DNA of 64,000 nucleotides from Timema cristinae (taxonomy: Eukaryota > Arthropoda > Insecta > Phasmatodea > Timematidae), in NCBI GenBank assembly GCA_039000515.1, contig JBCFYV010000100.1, positions 23,633,769 through 23,697,768 of the forward strand, in the 5' to 3' direction. Positions 1 through 11,345 of the stretch are shown one piece after another. Below the pieces are notes generated by a model. The model did no database searches and was not told the DNA's origin. It was given only the letters and a program-made list of their open reading frames with translations. A program made the translations under genes and the position numbers. Positions within the stretch are counted from its first letter, which is position 1, and the number at the start of each line of letters is the position of its first letter.

Positions 1-220
1 AGGCCCCTCGTTGGGTGTAAATTTTTATAAAATTCTAAATGAGGCACCACGTTGGGCGGTAATTGTAAAAAAAAAAAAGTAAATAAAAGCCCTTTGATGG
101 GCGCCGACTGAAAAACTCTAAAGAGGCTTCTATTATGCTGAAATCCCCACCGTTGGGCTCCAATTGTATAACACTCAAAGAGCCCCTTGATGGGTACAAT
201 TGTAGAACTCTACGAAAAGA
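1..220. repeat. Degenerate tandem repeat, units about 36-57 bp
   Basis: About five diverged units repeat the theme 'GGCCCCTTGATGGG ... AATTGTA ... ACTCTAAAG'. The array touches the window edge, so its true length is unknown. No coding potential was seen. Confidence 0.6.
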
Positions 221-1014
221 CGACTTATAATCTTAACATCTGTCCCTGGTTAGCTCATATTCTCTTATCGACGTGATTCATATAAGGAAATTCTCACTTA
301 TACAAAAAATATACTTTGATCACTTTTATGTTAATTTTATTATTATTACGTATTACTTTATACGTTATTACTATAACAATTTACAACTTCAGCTAGTACA
401 ATTGATCCATCTCTACGTCATAATTAAATATGTGGTGACAAGCAAATACGTCTTGTCTCCATCCCAGTCACTGCGCATATCCCTAGTCCTCTTGTGCAAT
501 AGTTGAGTTTGTTTCTCCCTCGGTATTTTCGAATTCTGATGACATCAACGATTGCATCAAAGGGGACTGACAATCTCAACCTATCACATGAGAGTAGTTT
601 GAATTCTGGCTTTTCTGGTTAGTTGGAAAATGCAACAGCTCCGTTATAAAGAAAAGGTGTATTTATCTTAGAATGAAAACTAAGTGCCAAATCAGCTCTT
701 TCCATTTTGGTTTTATCATCCAACGCATCCTGTAAGCACATTTAAAATAAAATAACTATATTAACTTCCAAACTGCCTGAAGGGCTTAAATATTCTAAAA
801 TGCAAATGAATGATTAAAAATAAAACTATAAAATAAAGGGATTCCCGAATTTAAATATAAAATTCAAATAAAAAATATATTAAAACTGCATTCTCATCCT
901 TTTCGAAACAACACAGGGTTTACAAGCTGGGACATTACAACATTTAACTGAAAACTTAAAATAACAAGATCTTTGGATGAACGAAAAAGTTAAATGAATA
1001 ATTAAGCACTCTAC
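221..1014. other. AT-rich DNA without recognised genes
   Basis: Short open frames here have no recognisable domain or codon signal. No repeat family was recognised. Confidence 0.5.
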
Positions 1015-1250
1015 CCACTTCGGTGGCCGCATGGTCTAAGGCGCTACTCTCCCTATAGACTGGACTGCTGATGACAGAAAGATAGGGGTTTGATCTCGGT
1101 TGGGTGTACTGAGAGGGGGTTTTCCATAAATTGTTTACCACTGTCCACGCAAATGTGGGTACACATCCCTAGCTCGTTGACGTTATTAGTACATAAGCGT
1201 TATAGCCCAAACGGGTAGTAAGAAGCTGTGCAGTACTCCATAGTTAAAAC
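1015..1250 (+). mobile_element. SINE family B, near full length
   Basis: A tRNA-Leu/Ser-like head (GGCCGCATGGTCTAAGGCG as A-box region, GGGTTTGATCTC as B box) is followed by the family body 'TTTTCC..ACTC..CACGCAAATG.GGGTACA'. The 3' tail reads AAACGGGTAGTAAGA. This copy is one of the most complete in the window. Confidence 0.8.
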
Positions 1251-2884
1251 GCACAGAACACGCATTTTTCAACAACACAACAACAAACAAACCACAGAAC
1301 AATACATGACATCTATGATGGTGTTTTGAAACCAGTCAACAAATTACCATTACATAATTCATTAATTGTCTTATGTTCATTCTTTAGTTTTCTAATATTA
1401 ATGTTAAAACACGATATCTACATAGAGTTAATATTTTACTACACACAAAGCTAGTCATAAAGTTTATTTGCAGTCAGATGTTTAACCAGCTAGAGAATTT
1501 CTGTTTGTCTATTTTCTTGACATCAAAGATTATATGATAAAGGCTTGCGTTGTAATATGTTTCCTGAGGATTGTCAGAAAAACCTTCTATTGACTCACTT
1601 TTATAATAAATTGATGGTGTTACTTAAATTTATCAAGTAATACTTTGACAACATTTTTATGACCGTCCACCATTTTAAATTCTTTCAAAGCTGTTAATTA
1701 ACATTTCTGGACCCAAAATAACTTTAAAATTTAAAATTTTGATATGATCACATAGCTGTGTGAAATTTTAACAAACATATTACTGTTTATTATAGGCCTA
1801 CTATAATTTTAGGAACCACCCAAATAGTATCAATTTTCACGAGAATAATACTATTTTCAGAATCATATTTTGTAAAATGAATTGTATTTATTGAGCTGAT
1901 AATATCTTTGAAACCCTGAAAATCTTTATTAACATCATCCAGATTCCATTTAACTTTTACTCATCTCGGTGAGACGACGCTTCATTGTTTTTCAGATGGT
2001 TTAGTTTAGTTCAGTTTGATACTGAGGTAAAATATGAGGGGCGATAGGGAAAAATTGACGGATAGGCAGTGCTTGAATTGGGCCGGAATCCACCGGAACG
2101 CCGTTCCGGTTGATACGAAACAATATTACGAACGTTCAGGTTGATTCAAGGCAAGCTTAAAGCTTTCCGCCTGCACACTAGAAAGCAACTTCTTTGTTCT
2201 TCCTATTGTTTTCCAAAAGGACCTCTATTCTAGTGTGAACGAACCCATATCCTACTATGCTTCTGTAGGCCCTATAGTGTTTGTTTATCCTTCCCCTTCC
2301 CTTTTGTAGCCTCTATTGTGGGGATTATTTTGGAAAAGGGCATTTGCTGTTTCTATTCGTAGGTATAATATTTCAAACTTCAGTTTCACATTGTCTTTCA
2401 TATGTAAATACCGTACCTATTTGAAGTTTTGAGCTCTGTGTAGCAAGTGAACCAGGGGGGGAAAAAAATTGTAAGTACATTTTATTTATTTTCATAAATT
2501 ATGTTTCACGTAAAATTTTATTTATCTACTCAAGTTAGCTACAATATTTCCTTGCCCCGTAAGTTTTATAACTAAACATATTTCTTCAGAATATTAATTG
2601 CGTTGAATGAAATGATAAATCTTTAAAAAATGCTAAGCATGTCTAATAAAAACTGATCCTGCTCAGTAGAGTCAGAATTTACATGCAAAATTAAAGTCCG
2701 AATATGTGATGTCTGAAATATGCAAATACATACGAAATTCCACCACACAGGTAATACTGCCAATATTAATTTGTTTAAAAAAACACTCTCATGCTATGGT
2801 CCGAAATAATGATTAAATAAATTAAAATGTGTACTTTGTAGAAAGGGCTTAACCCGACAGGCTTAGTAAGCCGATGGTCGAAAC

Positions 2885-3300
2885 AAACCTATACTCGAGC
2901 TGTCACGAGGAAAAACAAGATCAGGAACGAAGTTATCCGGGAAAGAGTTGGGGTACAGGGAGTACGTGAGGTATTAGAGGAAGTAAGACTGAGATGGTAT
3001 GTGTATGTAACGAGGATGAAAAAAAAGAGTAGAGGCTGAAGAAAATGTTGGAAAGTATTTAGTATTTAGTTGGAAGTATTTAGGAAAAATACCACAAGGG
3101 AAGCCAAGAAAGAGATGGGAGGAGCAGATAACAGGAAGTGTGCAAGTGAGAGGAGAAGAATATAAAAATAAAAGGAGAAAGAGGGGTGGAAGGATAGAGG
3201 AAGATGGAGGTATTTTACTAAACTGACCCAGCCACACGATGGAAAAGTTGATGATTAGGATGATGATGATGACGATGAGAAAGGGCTTTACTTTAATGAA
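2885..3300 (+). pseudogene. LINE 3'-terminal fragment (reverse-transcriptase ORF C-terminus), decayed
   Basis: In the + frame the text reads KIRNEVIRERVGVQ and then EEVRLRWYVYVTRM. This is the C-terminal 'RLRWxGHVxRM' region seen downstream of the RT domain in many non-LTR elements. A stop follows, then a second conserved patch (KEMGGADNRK, PSHDGKVDD-like). The fragment ends in a (GATGAT)n tail. It lacks the RT and endonuclease domains, has stops, and sits inside the hAT-like element, so it is a 5'-truncated dead copy. Confidence 0.7.
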
Positions 3301-3537
3301 TAGAATATTGGTTGTTTCTGCCAATTTAATGAAGTGTTTGTTACAAACCATTTCACATACAAATAAAATTGTTCATATGATTTAATAATAATAACAATGA
3401 TAACAATAGATTCTTTACATCACCATAATTTTTCACAAAGATGTAAAACCAATAATTTTTTTTTTTAATTTGCTACTGCTATATTTTGCCTCTTCTGTTG
3501 CAAAATTTTGTAGGATCAAACTCCGTTTTACCTCACA

Positions 3538-3836
3538 AGAGAGGGTGACCTGGCGGTCAAGGGGTAAGGTGTCACTTCTGTGCTGAAGTCTGGGGTTCAG
3601 TCCTCGGTCCCGGCAAAGATTTATCTGATTACCAAACCCTTCCTTCACCTCTGACAAGATGTATATTAATCACAACTTGTGAATGTGGGGAATGCCAGGC
3701 CTTCATCGTGGTTCGGATTCCACGTTAAACTGTAGGTCCTCCATTTCATCTCACAATCACCCTACCATTACACATTAGCATAAGTGCGTAAAACCCGAAC
3801 GGGTAGTAAGAGGTGGTGCTAATAGTAATAATCCTT
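3538..3836 (+). mobile_element. SINE family A, full-length copy
   Basis: The tRNA-like head (GGCGGTCAAGGGGTAAGGTG; B box GGGGTTCAGTCC) is followed by the block TTTATCTGATTACCAAACCC. The mid block is GAATGCCAGGCC..CGTGGTTCGGATTCCACG, and the shared tail is ACCCGAACGGGTAGTAAGA followed by a TAA-rich end. It is inserted inside the hAT-like element, so it is younger than that element. Confidence 0.85.
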
Positions 3837-4588
3837 AACAAGAAGTGATTGGGTAATGTTTTAGCAGGCTTTTTTTCTCTCATTGTAATTCAATTAATTT
3901 TCAGTCTAGTATTTCCCCCACAAATTATAGGTATCCTTCACATGTTTCGATTGTCTTATATTTTTTTACAAGAATGAAATCGATGCGGAACAACAATGCT
4001 AACACCAATATAATATTTATATTTTAATCTCGACAAGATGTAATTATTAATTCATATACATAGTTAAATATTGGATATCATTTTACCGTGGAAGTGTATT
4101 TTTTGTTTCAATATAAATCGATACTAATTAATTGTAATAATTATCAGTGAATTAGATAGTATAGTAAACTGCCATGTGTTATTAATTTCTATTGAAATTT
4201 AACTACCCTGGCACGGGTTACCGTGCAAGTTATTTAAGTTTGAGTAGACAATGATATAGTTTCTACCAATGCAATAGTTTCATGCTGTAAAATAGATGAA
4301 GTAATTGTTGGTTGTTAGTTGTTACCGTTCCGGTTGTTAAAATCTCCCATTTCGAGCACTGCGAATAGGTTGGTGTCATTGGTTAGCTGAGAATTTGTCC
4401 AGGCACTTTTAAAAAATATTCATCTTTTTGTAGCACAATCTTCTCGGACTATAAATTGCTCACGAAAATTATCTGTACATAGGGATTTGTTATCGAAAGA
4501 AAATAATAGGAAGAAAAATATCGATACCGTACTAGTATCGAAATAAAAGTATCTATAACAGTAAATATCGTTATCGAAATTTTAATCT

Positions 4589-4609
4589 GGGGGGGGGGGG
4601 GGGGGGGGG
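4589..4609. repeat. Homopolymer G run (21)
   Basis: Twenty-one consecutive G in an otherwise AT-rich stretch. It may form a G-quadruplex. Its exact length may be affected by sequencing error. Confidence 0.9.
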
Positions 4610-5419
4610 AAATGTATCAAATAATAATTTCAACTTTTGCATCATAATAATAGTAATTGTATTTTCATATTTATCTAAATAGTGAAAATTATAATGATTT
4701 AACCACATTATAGTATATGTAGGTCTATCGCGTGTTGTAACTTGGAAGGTATGGAAAATAATATTTTATGATGGATATTATAAAAGGTTTTACCATACCA
4801 GTTTTCGATATGTCTATGAAAATTTAGCTGATGGAAAGTTATTCAATAGCTAAATAGGATTAATAAAATATTTATTCAATCTATTTTGTACCTTTCTTTG
4901 GGAGCAGGCAAAGTGATAGACAACAAAGTGGTCGACACGAGAGGACCAACTGCTCGACAAACATCAGATGAATCCAGTTAAGAGTGGCTCAAGTGACAGA
5001 CTAGTTATTTCAAAACTAACAAAGTGATAAACATGGGCTTAGAAAGTTGGGTATAAGGATGGTCTGGATCCTCCTATAAATTGCTGCCCTCCCGACACCC
5101 TAGATTTAACTAGCCCAAAAAGGGTGAGGTCCCCTTATATGTGTATAAACTTAAACCATCGTGTTTTTAATTTTAATAATTTACTTACACATTGCACTCT
5201 TTAAAATATATTTTCTAACACTAGTTTAGTTATCATTTCGAATAAATAATAGGTTTTGATACATACAATATGGTATCTGAAACTAAAGAATGTTTCTCTG
5301 AATGAAACGAGTTATCGGATCTGAGGAAAGTAGACAAACGTTTTGTTATAAATGGTAAAATCATACTTTAAGAACTAACAAGATGAAATAAAAAATTATA
5401 TAAAAGAGCAACTGCCAGA
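4610..5419. other. Non-coding, nothing recognised
   Basis: AT-rich. A short GC-richer patch near 5060-5150 (CCTCCCGACACCCTAG) is unplaced. Confidence 0.4.
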
Positions 5420-5620
5420 AACTAAGTTGGTAGCTTATGATCAGGGTTCGATTCCGGTCAGTTACAGTGAGGGTGATTTTTCTTAAAAGGTTTTCCACTC
5501 TGCCACCACGCAAATTCAGGTGCACTATAAATAAATTTAATCTTCCTCATTCTCAACACATTAACGTAATTAGTAAATAAGCGTATAACCCGAACAGGTG
5601 GTAAAGACACAGTGATACAA
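5420..5620 (+). mobile_element. SINE family B, diverged copy
   Basis: The B box GGGTTCGATTCCGG is followed by the family body (GGTTTTCCACTCTG, CACGCAAATTC) and tail (CGTATAACCCGAACAGGTGG). The A-box side is poorly preserved. Confidence 0.7.
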
Positions 5621-5639
5621 AAAAAAATATAATTGCACT

Positions 5640-5825
5640 AATGGATTAAAGAAGAAATGTTGTTATTATAAGATGTGTACTCTCATTTGCGTGTAGGGAG
5701 AATGTAAACCATTAATGAAATATCACCCTCCGTACACCCGGCCGGATTTGAAGCCTGATATCCCCGTCATTGACAGTCCAGTCTATTTTGAGAATGACGC
5801 CTTAGACCATCAACCATCGAAGCTA
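5640..5825 (-). mobile_element. SINE family B, 5' part retained
   Basis: Read on the minus strand, it has GGTCTAAGGCGTCATTCTC, a B-box region with GGCTTCAAATCCGG, and GTGTACGGAGGGTGATAT. It lies tail to tail with the preceding + strand copy. Confidence 0.7.
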
Positions 5826-6026
5826 AGAACATTTTGTTGATGTTGCGTTAGCACCAGGTTTATTAATGGGTTAGAATAAGGAGCTAAGTTAAGATGAAAT
5901 AATCCCCCATTAGTGTAAAAGTTAGATGTAAAAATCACAAGGGTGGTAACTATCAGCCCAATCCGCGCATTCGAAATGATTACTCTTATTCAAGCTACTC
6001 TAAGACCTTAATAGACCGTGTGACAA

Positions 6027-6335
6027 ACAGCGTTATTTAGGTCAAACAATACTTACACCTAGCAAACAGTCTTATTTAGGAGGTCAAATAATACCTACAC
6101 CTAGCATAGTTTTATTTAGGAGGTAAAACAATACTTACACCTAGCAGAGTGTTATTTAGGAGGTAAAACAATACTTACACCTAGCAAACAGTGTTATTTA
6201 GCAGGTTAGACAATACTTAGACCTAGCATAGTGTTATTTAGGAGGTCAAACAATACTTACACCTAGCCTAAAGTGTTATTTAGGAGTTCAAAGAACACTT
6301 ACACCTAGCATACAGTGTTATTTAGGCAAACCATA
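6027..6335. repeat. Tandem array, about 40-48 bp unit, about 7 copies
   Basis: The unit theme is GTGTTATTTAGGAGGTCAAA followed by CAATACTTACACCTAGCA. Copies differ by small indels (for example the extra AACA after CTAGCA) and point changes. No open reading frame spans the array. Confidence 0.9.
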
Positions 6336-6439
6336 CCTATACTCCAATCACGGTAGAAATTACTCTCTGAAAGGTCTCCTTTACTACCAATATCCTACTA
6401 TATAATAGATTTCTGATAGGGAAAAAGGGCTTTCAGAAA

Positions 6440-6516
6440 ACAATTCCTACGGTGAACGGACTCTACATATACATTTTAAGCAAAATCTGTAGATCCGTTC
6501 GAAAACTTAGGAATTA
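6440..6516. repeat. Imperfect inverted repeat (about 25 bp arms)
   Basis: The left arm AATTCCTACGGTGAACGGAC is mirrored by the right arm ending CGAAAACTTAGGAATT, with a loop of roughly 23 bp. This may be the tip of a MITE. Confidence 0.5.
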
Positions 6517-7814
6517 AAAACAATCACTCATTGATAGACTATCCTTAATTTGAGAGGTAGGGTAAAAATAAAAAATAAAATATTGAAGAATATCCTTATA
6601 AATATAAATATTAAGTTTGGAAAAAATCCATTCAACCGTTTTGAATCTGTGGCCAGGGAGACAAACAGACTGACAGACATGGGAACAGACATAATTGTAG
6701 AATCTTGGCACAAAAAGCTCAAGAAATCACACTACGGGGCAATAAAACTTATAGCTTACACTTGGTAACGCGCTCTACTTTGTATTTCACAAATTATTTC
6801 AAAAATAATCCAAAATTTCAGTGACTTTATATTATTTATCTGTCTCTTTGACTTTTCCATGTAACACCCAATTACTTTACACTATTTTTCAAGAGCGTAG
6901 GAAGAGTTTGGTTATGATTCTTTGGCGTGGCGAGGGGGTCCAAATTGTATGCTTCTGGCATGATATTAGGACTACTGAGAGTAAGAAAATTATTTTAAAA
7001 AGTGGCGGTGAAACCTTATTTGTGTGAAGGGTAACCAAAAGGGTTTTTTGGGAACTTTTCTATCTCCCTTTTTTCCCCCAGTTAATATTTCAAAAGTAGA
7101 TGCTTAGAAGCTAGTGCTCCTAAAGTGGAGAGTTTTTTTAGAACCATACGCTTTTTTTTTTCAAGATATTAAGTGTAGACTTCTTCGAGTTTTTTTAAAA
7201 AATTTGGATAAGCCAAAAGGCTATTTGGGGTAGTGCTCCTTTTGCAAATTTTTGAAAATGGATGCTTCTAAAATCTATTCTAATAGTGCTTAACCCTCAT
7301 TTTTTATAAATTAGATTACCTAGAATTTATTTAAACCTCCCCCAGAATTCTTTTGAAACTTGGATGCCCTAGTTTTAGGGGGATCTTTTCCAGATATGTT
7401 TTATGGAATTTTTAAAAATCTCAGATGAAGCTATACGCTATTTGAAGTATTTGAAGAATTTTTGAAATTCTATGCTCTTAGATGATATACTACCTATGAA
7501 GATTGGAAAACAGAATAAAATCAAGATGATTAGTTTCTCAAACTGACTTATTTAAAGACTCTTTAGCTATCAACATTAAAAACTTTGGTGGGAAGTGGGA
7601 TTTTGGAACATCCTAACCCTCCCCCCCTTTCCCCCCCACACACACTTCCCTCTCGCTACGTTCTTGCTATGTTTCTATCTTATTAGCCTGCTTCTCTTTA
7701 TGATAAACAAAAGTTCGTATCAATGTTTTATATATTTATAAAGAAAATGTCACCACGTCCTACCTTTTCAGTTTATACGCACATATTATTATATTATTAC
7801 TCTTACCCTTAGGC
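6517..7814. other. Non-coding with low-complexity and degenerate repeats
   Basis: It holds a block (about 6630-6720) with GACAAACAGACTGACAGACA of the kind found next to invertebrate transposon ends. T-rich degenerate repeats (7020-7500) and C-rich runs (7620-7650) follow. The frames present look like chance. Confidence 0.4.
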
Positions 7815-7898
7815 AAAACCATCCTCATTAGACCCGACCGGTATTTGAACCCCGATCTCTCCAGCATCAGTAGGCCAATCTAACAGGAGATCACAAAT
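7815..7898 (-). mobile_element. SINE family B fragment
   Basis: On the minus strand, GAGATCGGGGTTCAAATACC is followed by GGTCGGGTCTAATGAGGATGG. Only the B box and the start of the body remain. Confidence 0.55.
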
Positions 7899-8354
7899 TT
7901 CTCGGCCCAGACAGACACTTTCACCCCAGACAGTGTTGACCCAGCATTCCTGAGTTATAAACACTTCTAGTATATCTTGAGACATCAGAGTAACGTGTTA
8001 TCAGTAATTTGTTACACACTCCATTTCCTGTCACCCTCGCTGAGTGACGTCATAGTAGTTGCGCTGACTCGGGAGGTTTGTCAAGTTGGTGCACCCATCA
8101 GTGTCTGCAGCTGCTGTAATGTGAGACGACATCAGACAGTCGACTTCCGGTCACCCTGGTCCGTCGCTTCTATTTATATCTGGGGCTACTTGAGATTCCG
8201 CGAAACTGGTGGATTGCGCGAGTAATAACGGGTTTTGGCGAACTAGAGCAGATGGATCGTTACAGTCCATGGCATCGTGTCAAAATCCATATTCATTTAC
8301 TTATTACATTTACTGGTAAATGGTAAATCTAGCAATACACTAAGACTATTATGG

Positions 8355-8530
8355 GTAGATCGGGGTTCGATACTTGGTAGGCTTTACTGTTGGTTTTTTT
8401 CAAAGTGGTTTTCCACTCCCCTTTCACCCAAATGCGGCTACACCTAATCTAAAGTCAACTTTTCGGCCAAACTCATTATTAGCGTACGTATGCGTACAAC
8501 ACAAACGGGTAGTAGGACGTTGTGCTAGGA
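8355..8530 (+). mobile_element. SINE family B, lacking the A-box half
   Basis: It starts at GATCGGGGTTCGATACTTGG and runs through GTGGTTTTCCACTC, CCCAAATGCGG and the tail CACAAACGGGTAGTAGGACG. Confidence 0.75.
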
Positions 8531-8540
8531 ATATTATTAT

Positions 8541-8682
8541 TTTCACAGCGTCTTACTACCCGTTCGGGTTATACGCACTTACGCTAACATGTAATGGTAG
8601 GGTGATTGTGAGATGAAATGGAGGGCCTACAGTTTAACGTGGGATCCGAACCACGGTGGAGGCCTGGCATTCCACACTTTAC
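8541..8682 (-). mobile_element. SINE family A, 5'-truncated
   Basis: Read on the minus strand, the 3' half of family A is present (CGTGGTTCGGATCCCACG, CTCACAATCACCCTACCATT, ACCCGAACGGGTAGTAAGACG). The tRNA-like head is missing. It abuts the tail of the preceding family B copy. Confidence 0.8.
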
Positions 8683-8803
8683 CGGCCAGCATTCAGTTCT
8701 ACCCTAACACGCAGCGCTGCTGTAACGTCTGCTCGTCACCTAGCCAAGCTTGCTTCTGTTCAGATCATGTGACTTTGCAGTGCCGCACTTTTTTTATTAT
8801 TAT

Positions 8804-9050
8804 TTAGCACCACGTCTTACTACCCGTTCGGGTTATACGCCTAAGTACTAATTACGCTAATGGATTAGGAATTGGGAAGGCTGAATTAGAGGAAGTGAAC
8901 CCGCATTTGCGTGGAGGGAGAGTGGAAAACCATTTAGGAAAAAAAAAACCAGTTCACCCGACCGAGATTTAAACCTCGATCTCCCCGTCCTCAGCAGTTG
9001 AGCTCAACACGACAAGCGCGTTAGCTATCTACGCCAATGAGGCGGGTGCG
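8804..9050 (-). mobile_element. SINE family B, near full length
   Basis: Minus strand. The head GGCGTAGATAGCTAACGCG, the B-box region GAGATCGAGGTTTAAATCTC, the family body and the tail CCCGAACGGGTAGTAAGACG are all present. Confidence 0.75.
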
Positions 9051-9187
9051 CTCGTTACTAACTTCTTATTTATGTCAAGTATGCTTCCAAAGTCAATGTG
9101 AATAGTAAATGTTTGTATGTTTATTGTAAGCTTTCTTATTATTTATGCGTGAAGGGTTACGAAAAGTGTCATACCGATACTAAAAAA

Positions 9188-9400
9188 ATGCCGGTAAAGC
9201 GTTGTACCGTTGCCGTATGCAATAAAAGTAATCTAAGGGATATGGTGTTATACACCATGACTTCCCTAAAGATTCTGATGTCAGACGAAGATGTATTCCC
9301 TTCTGAACAAGATGTAAAATGAAGTCATGTTTCGTATTTTATTTGCTCAGAACATTTTTTCACCTGATGAATATGAACCTTCAGCCCTAACTGCTGTACT
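9188..9400 (+). pseudogene. Decayed THAP-type zinc finger (C2CH)
   Basis: An ATG at 9188 opens MPVKRCTVAVC, giving the first pair of cysteines (C-x4-C). One frame over, 9244 onward reads GVIHHDFPKDSD, the conserved H..FP.D segment of THAP domains. Back in the first frame, 9341 onward reads ICSEHF, the C-x2-H pair. The spacing from the second to the third cysteine (about 41 residues) fits the family. The following text in a third frame (SPDEYEPSAL) matches the usual end of the fold. At least two frame shifts and a stop show that it is dead. THAP domains are DNA-binding modules of P-element-type transposases and of host proteins, and no transposase body follows, so the source is open. Confidence 0.7.
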
Positions 9401-10179
9401 ATTTGTGGTTTCTACGAAACTGTTATCCAAGGGTAAAATATCACCCGTGAATCTAGGCATTATATTAGATTTACGAAACAAATAGTAAGTGATTTCATGG
9501 CGGGTAAACATGTCACCCCCAATAGTTTTACTTTATGGAAAATTCCTCTTCTATAGTGAATTTAATGATTTGTTTAAATAGTTTACTTAACTGCAAGATT
9601 TCACATATACATTTTATAACCTTATTAAACAAATTGATCTTGCTTCATTAATGTGGACAGTAGTCTGGAAGAGAAATATCCCCATGCAAGGTGGATATAG
9701 TTTAATGTTATCCGTGCCATCTTAAAACATACTTTAGAAACATTATTTCTAAATTTAATAAATCACGTGGCTGTTTGACACACATAAATATGTTTTGTAC
9801 AAGAACATAGTTTATTGTAGTACATGAACAAATGTATATAGTAGGCAAGTTAATGAAAGCATTAAGGTATTTGGTGACGTAAATGTTCCCTCAAATTATG
9901 TGTTAACTTTTCAATATAAATTTAATAACCCTCTTGTAAGTAGGCCTATTCATAAACCAATTTGTAGTATAGTGAAAATCTTGAATTTATATTAATGTTC
10001 AACTGAGTGTGTCAAACTATATATTTAAAGGGTAATATTAGATTCAGCTACATTTATGTTATATGAGTTGGTAATATAATAATATATGCCCCCCTCAAAG
10101 TTGGAGATAATAGGTGTGTCCTCCACCTATAACACAACCCCCTTCCCCCCCCCCCCCTCAGTTGGAAATAAAGTTGTAC
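9401..10179. other. Non-coding, nothing recognised
   Basis: AT-rich, with a C run at 10145-10159. Confidence 0.4.
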
Positions 10180-10358
10180 TCTAAGATTGAAGTTCAAATC
10201 CCAGCCGGGTGTAACAAGGGTATTTTTCCCTAAAATGGTTCCCCACTCTCAATATATGCAACTGTAGGTACATTCAATCTAAAATGTCACCTTCCTCATT
10301 CCTGGTTCATTAGGGTAAATTGATGTATGTGTACAACTCAAACGGGTAGTAAGTAACA
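10180..10358 (+). mobile_element. SINE family B, 3' part
   Basis: The B box GAAGTTCAAATCCCAGCC is followed by GGGTGTAACAAGGG, CCCACTCTC and a tail with CAAACGGGTAGTAAG. Confidence 0.7.
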
Positions 10359-10809
10359 ATGAAAACAAATACTATTGTGATGACTATCAAGAGTATCGGC
10401 GAAGCTTTATTAGTGTTGGGCGAGGTAGTTTGTAAAAAAACTATTTTTAAGGAGTTTTTAGGGATTGACTCCAAGCCAGTGGAAAATATTTGAAAATGGA
10501 ATACCACTAAAAGCTATATGGGGTGACCCTTAAGCATTTAGAAATAATAATAGATTGTTATAGAATCTTTTGAAGTTTTATGCAAACCATCTTTAAGCTT
10601 CAAACTCAAGTATATCATAGGGAAGTTTAACAAACTGGAGGAAGGCACATTTCGATGGCGGGATGGGGGGAGAAAAATGTGGAAATACCCCACCCTATCA
10701 ACCCTTCCCTCTTTCCCAGTTCACCCTCAATGAGTGACACTCGATTTAAAACTAGCGACAGGCACACCGTAGAATGTAGATTATTTCCTCAGAGTCTGGC
10801 AAACTAACT

Positions 10810-10978
10810 TAAATCTAGAACAAATACAACATCCAGCCCCCTGACAGTTAATTCATCATTGTGAAAGGGGAAAAGCACAGTCAACCAATGATATGTTTTT
10901 CGGACATTACGGGAATCGAACCCCGGACCTTTAACTCAGTATGCAAACACGCTACCAACTGAGATAAAGTGTAGGACT
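10810..10978 (-). mobile_element. SINE family C
   Basis: On the minus strand, a tRNA-like head (TTATCTCAGTTGGTAGCGTG; B box GGGGTTCGATTCCCG) is followed by a body with ATCATTGGTTGAC and CAATGATGAATTAACTG. The same body occurs at 49125-49280. The head lacks a full tRNA cloverleaf, so this is not a tRNA gene. Confidence 0.65.
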
Positions 10979-11249
10979 GTGTATTGAAATCGACATTTAG
11001 TACGGTTTATGTGTTGTTAACAAAATATTTCTATATTACGTGATAAAAAAAATTACACCTCTGTACACAAATAACAAACTGGCACGTTGGTATTAACGCT
11101 GTAAAGCTACCTGGTCTATTAAGTCATCGCACTCAAAATATAACTTGTTTTTAAGTGACGTGGAGGTCGGGGTGTAGTGTAGTTCTTCTTTTATATTCAT
11201 TCAAGTATTAAATTATAAAAGACTTGTGAGATTTAAATGTATTTATTGA

Positions 11250-11345
11250 ATGATCATAATACTAGTGTAACTATTTTTATGAGAGTTCGGCCATTCATTT
11301 TTTCTCGTACAAAGGCTCCTTCGGTCTAAAATGTGAGAACCCCTG
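11250..11345. mobile_element. Possible hAT terminus (right end)
   Basis: The segment ends ATGTGAGAACCCCTG. Its reverse complement CAGGGGTTCTCACAT is the terminal sequence typical of many hAT elements. No matching left end was found nearby, so only an isolated end is claimed. Confidence 0.4.

Larger units (their letters stand above)
2067..4361. mobile_element. hAT-like DNA transposon (non-autonomous, 2.3 kb) with 8 bp target duplication
   Basis: The left end starts CAGTGCTTGAATTGGG and the right end, reverse complemented, starts CAGTGCTCGAAATGGG (14 of 16 identical). Both then carry a CCGGAACG block further in. Flanking 8-mers are CGGATAGG (2059-2066) and CGAATAGG (4362-4369), 7 of 8 identical, as expected for an aged hAT duplication. 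No hAT transposase frame is visible. A LINE 3' fragment and a SINE A copy lie inside as later insertions. The class assignment rests on the CAGTG terminus and 8 bp duplication; without a transposase it is an inference. Confidence 0.72.

Noticed and set aside
2974..3351. 125-codon minus-strand open frame
   Set aside because: It is antisense to the LINE 3' fragment, which has the recognisable protein text on the + strand.
10890..10978. Possible tRNA gene (A- and B-box-like text on the minus strand)
   Set aside because: The acceptor and anticodon stems do not form, and the same head plus body occurs at 37083 and 49125, so it is a SINE.
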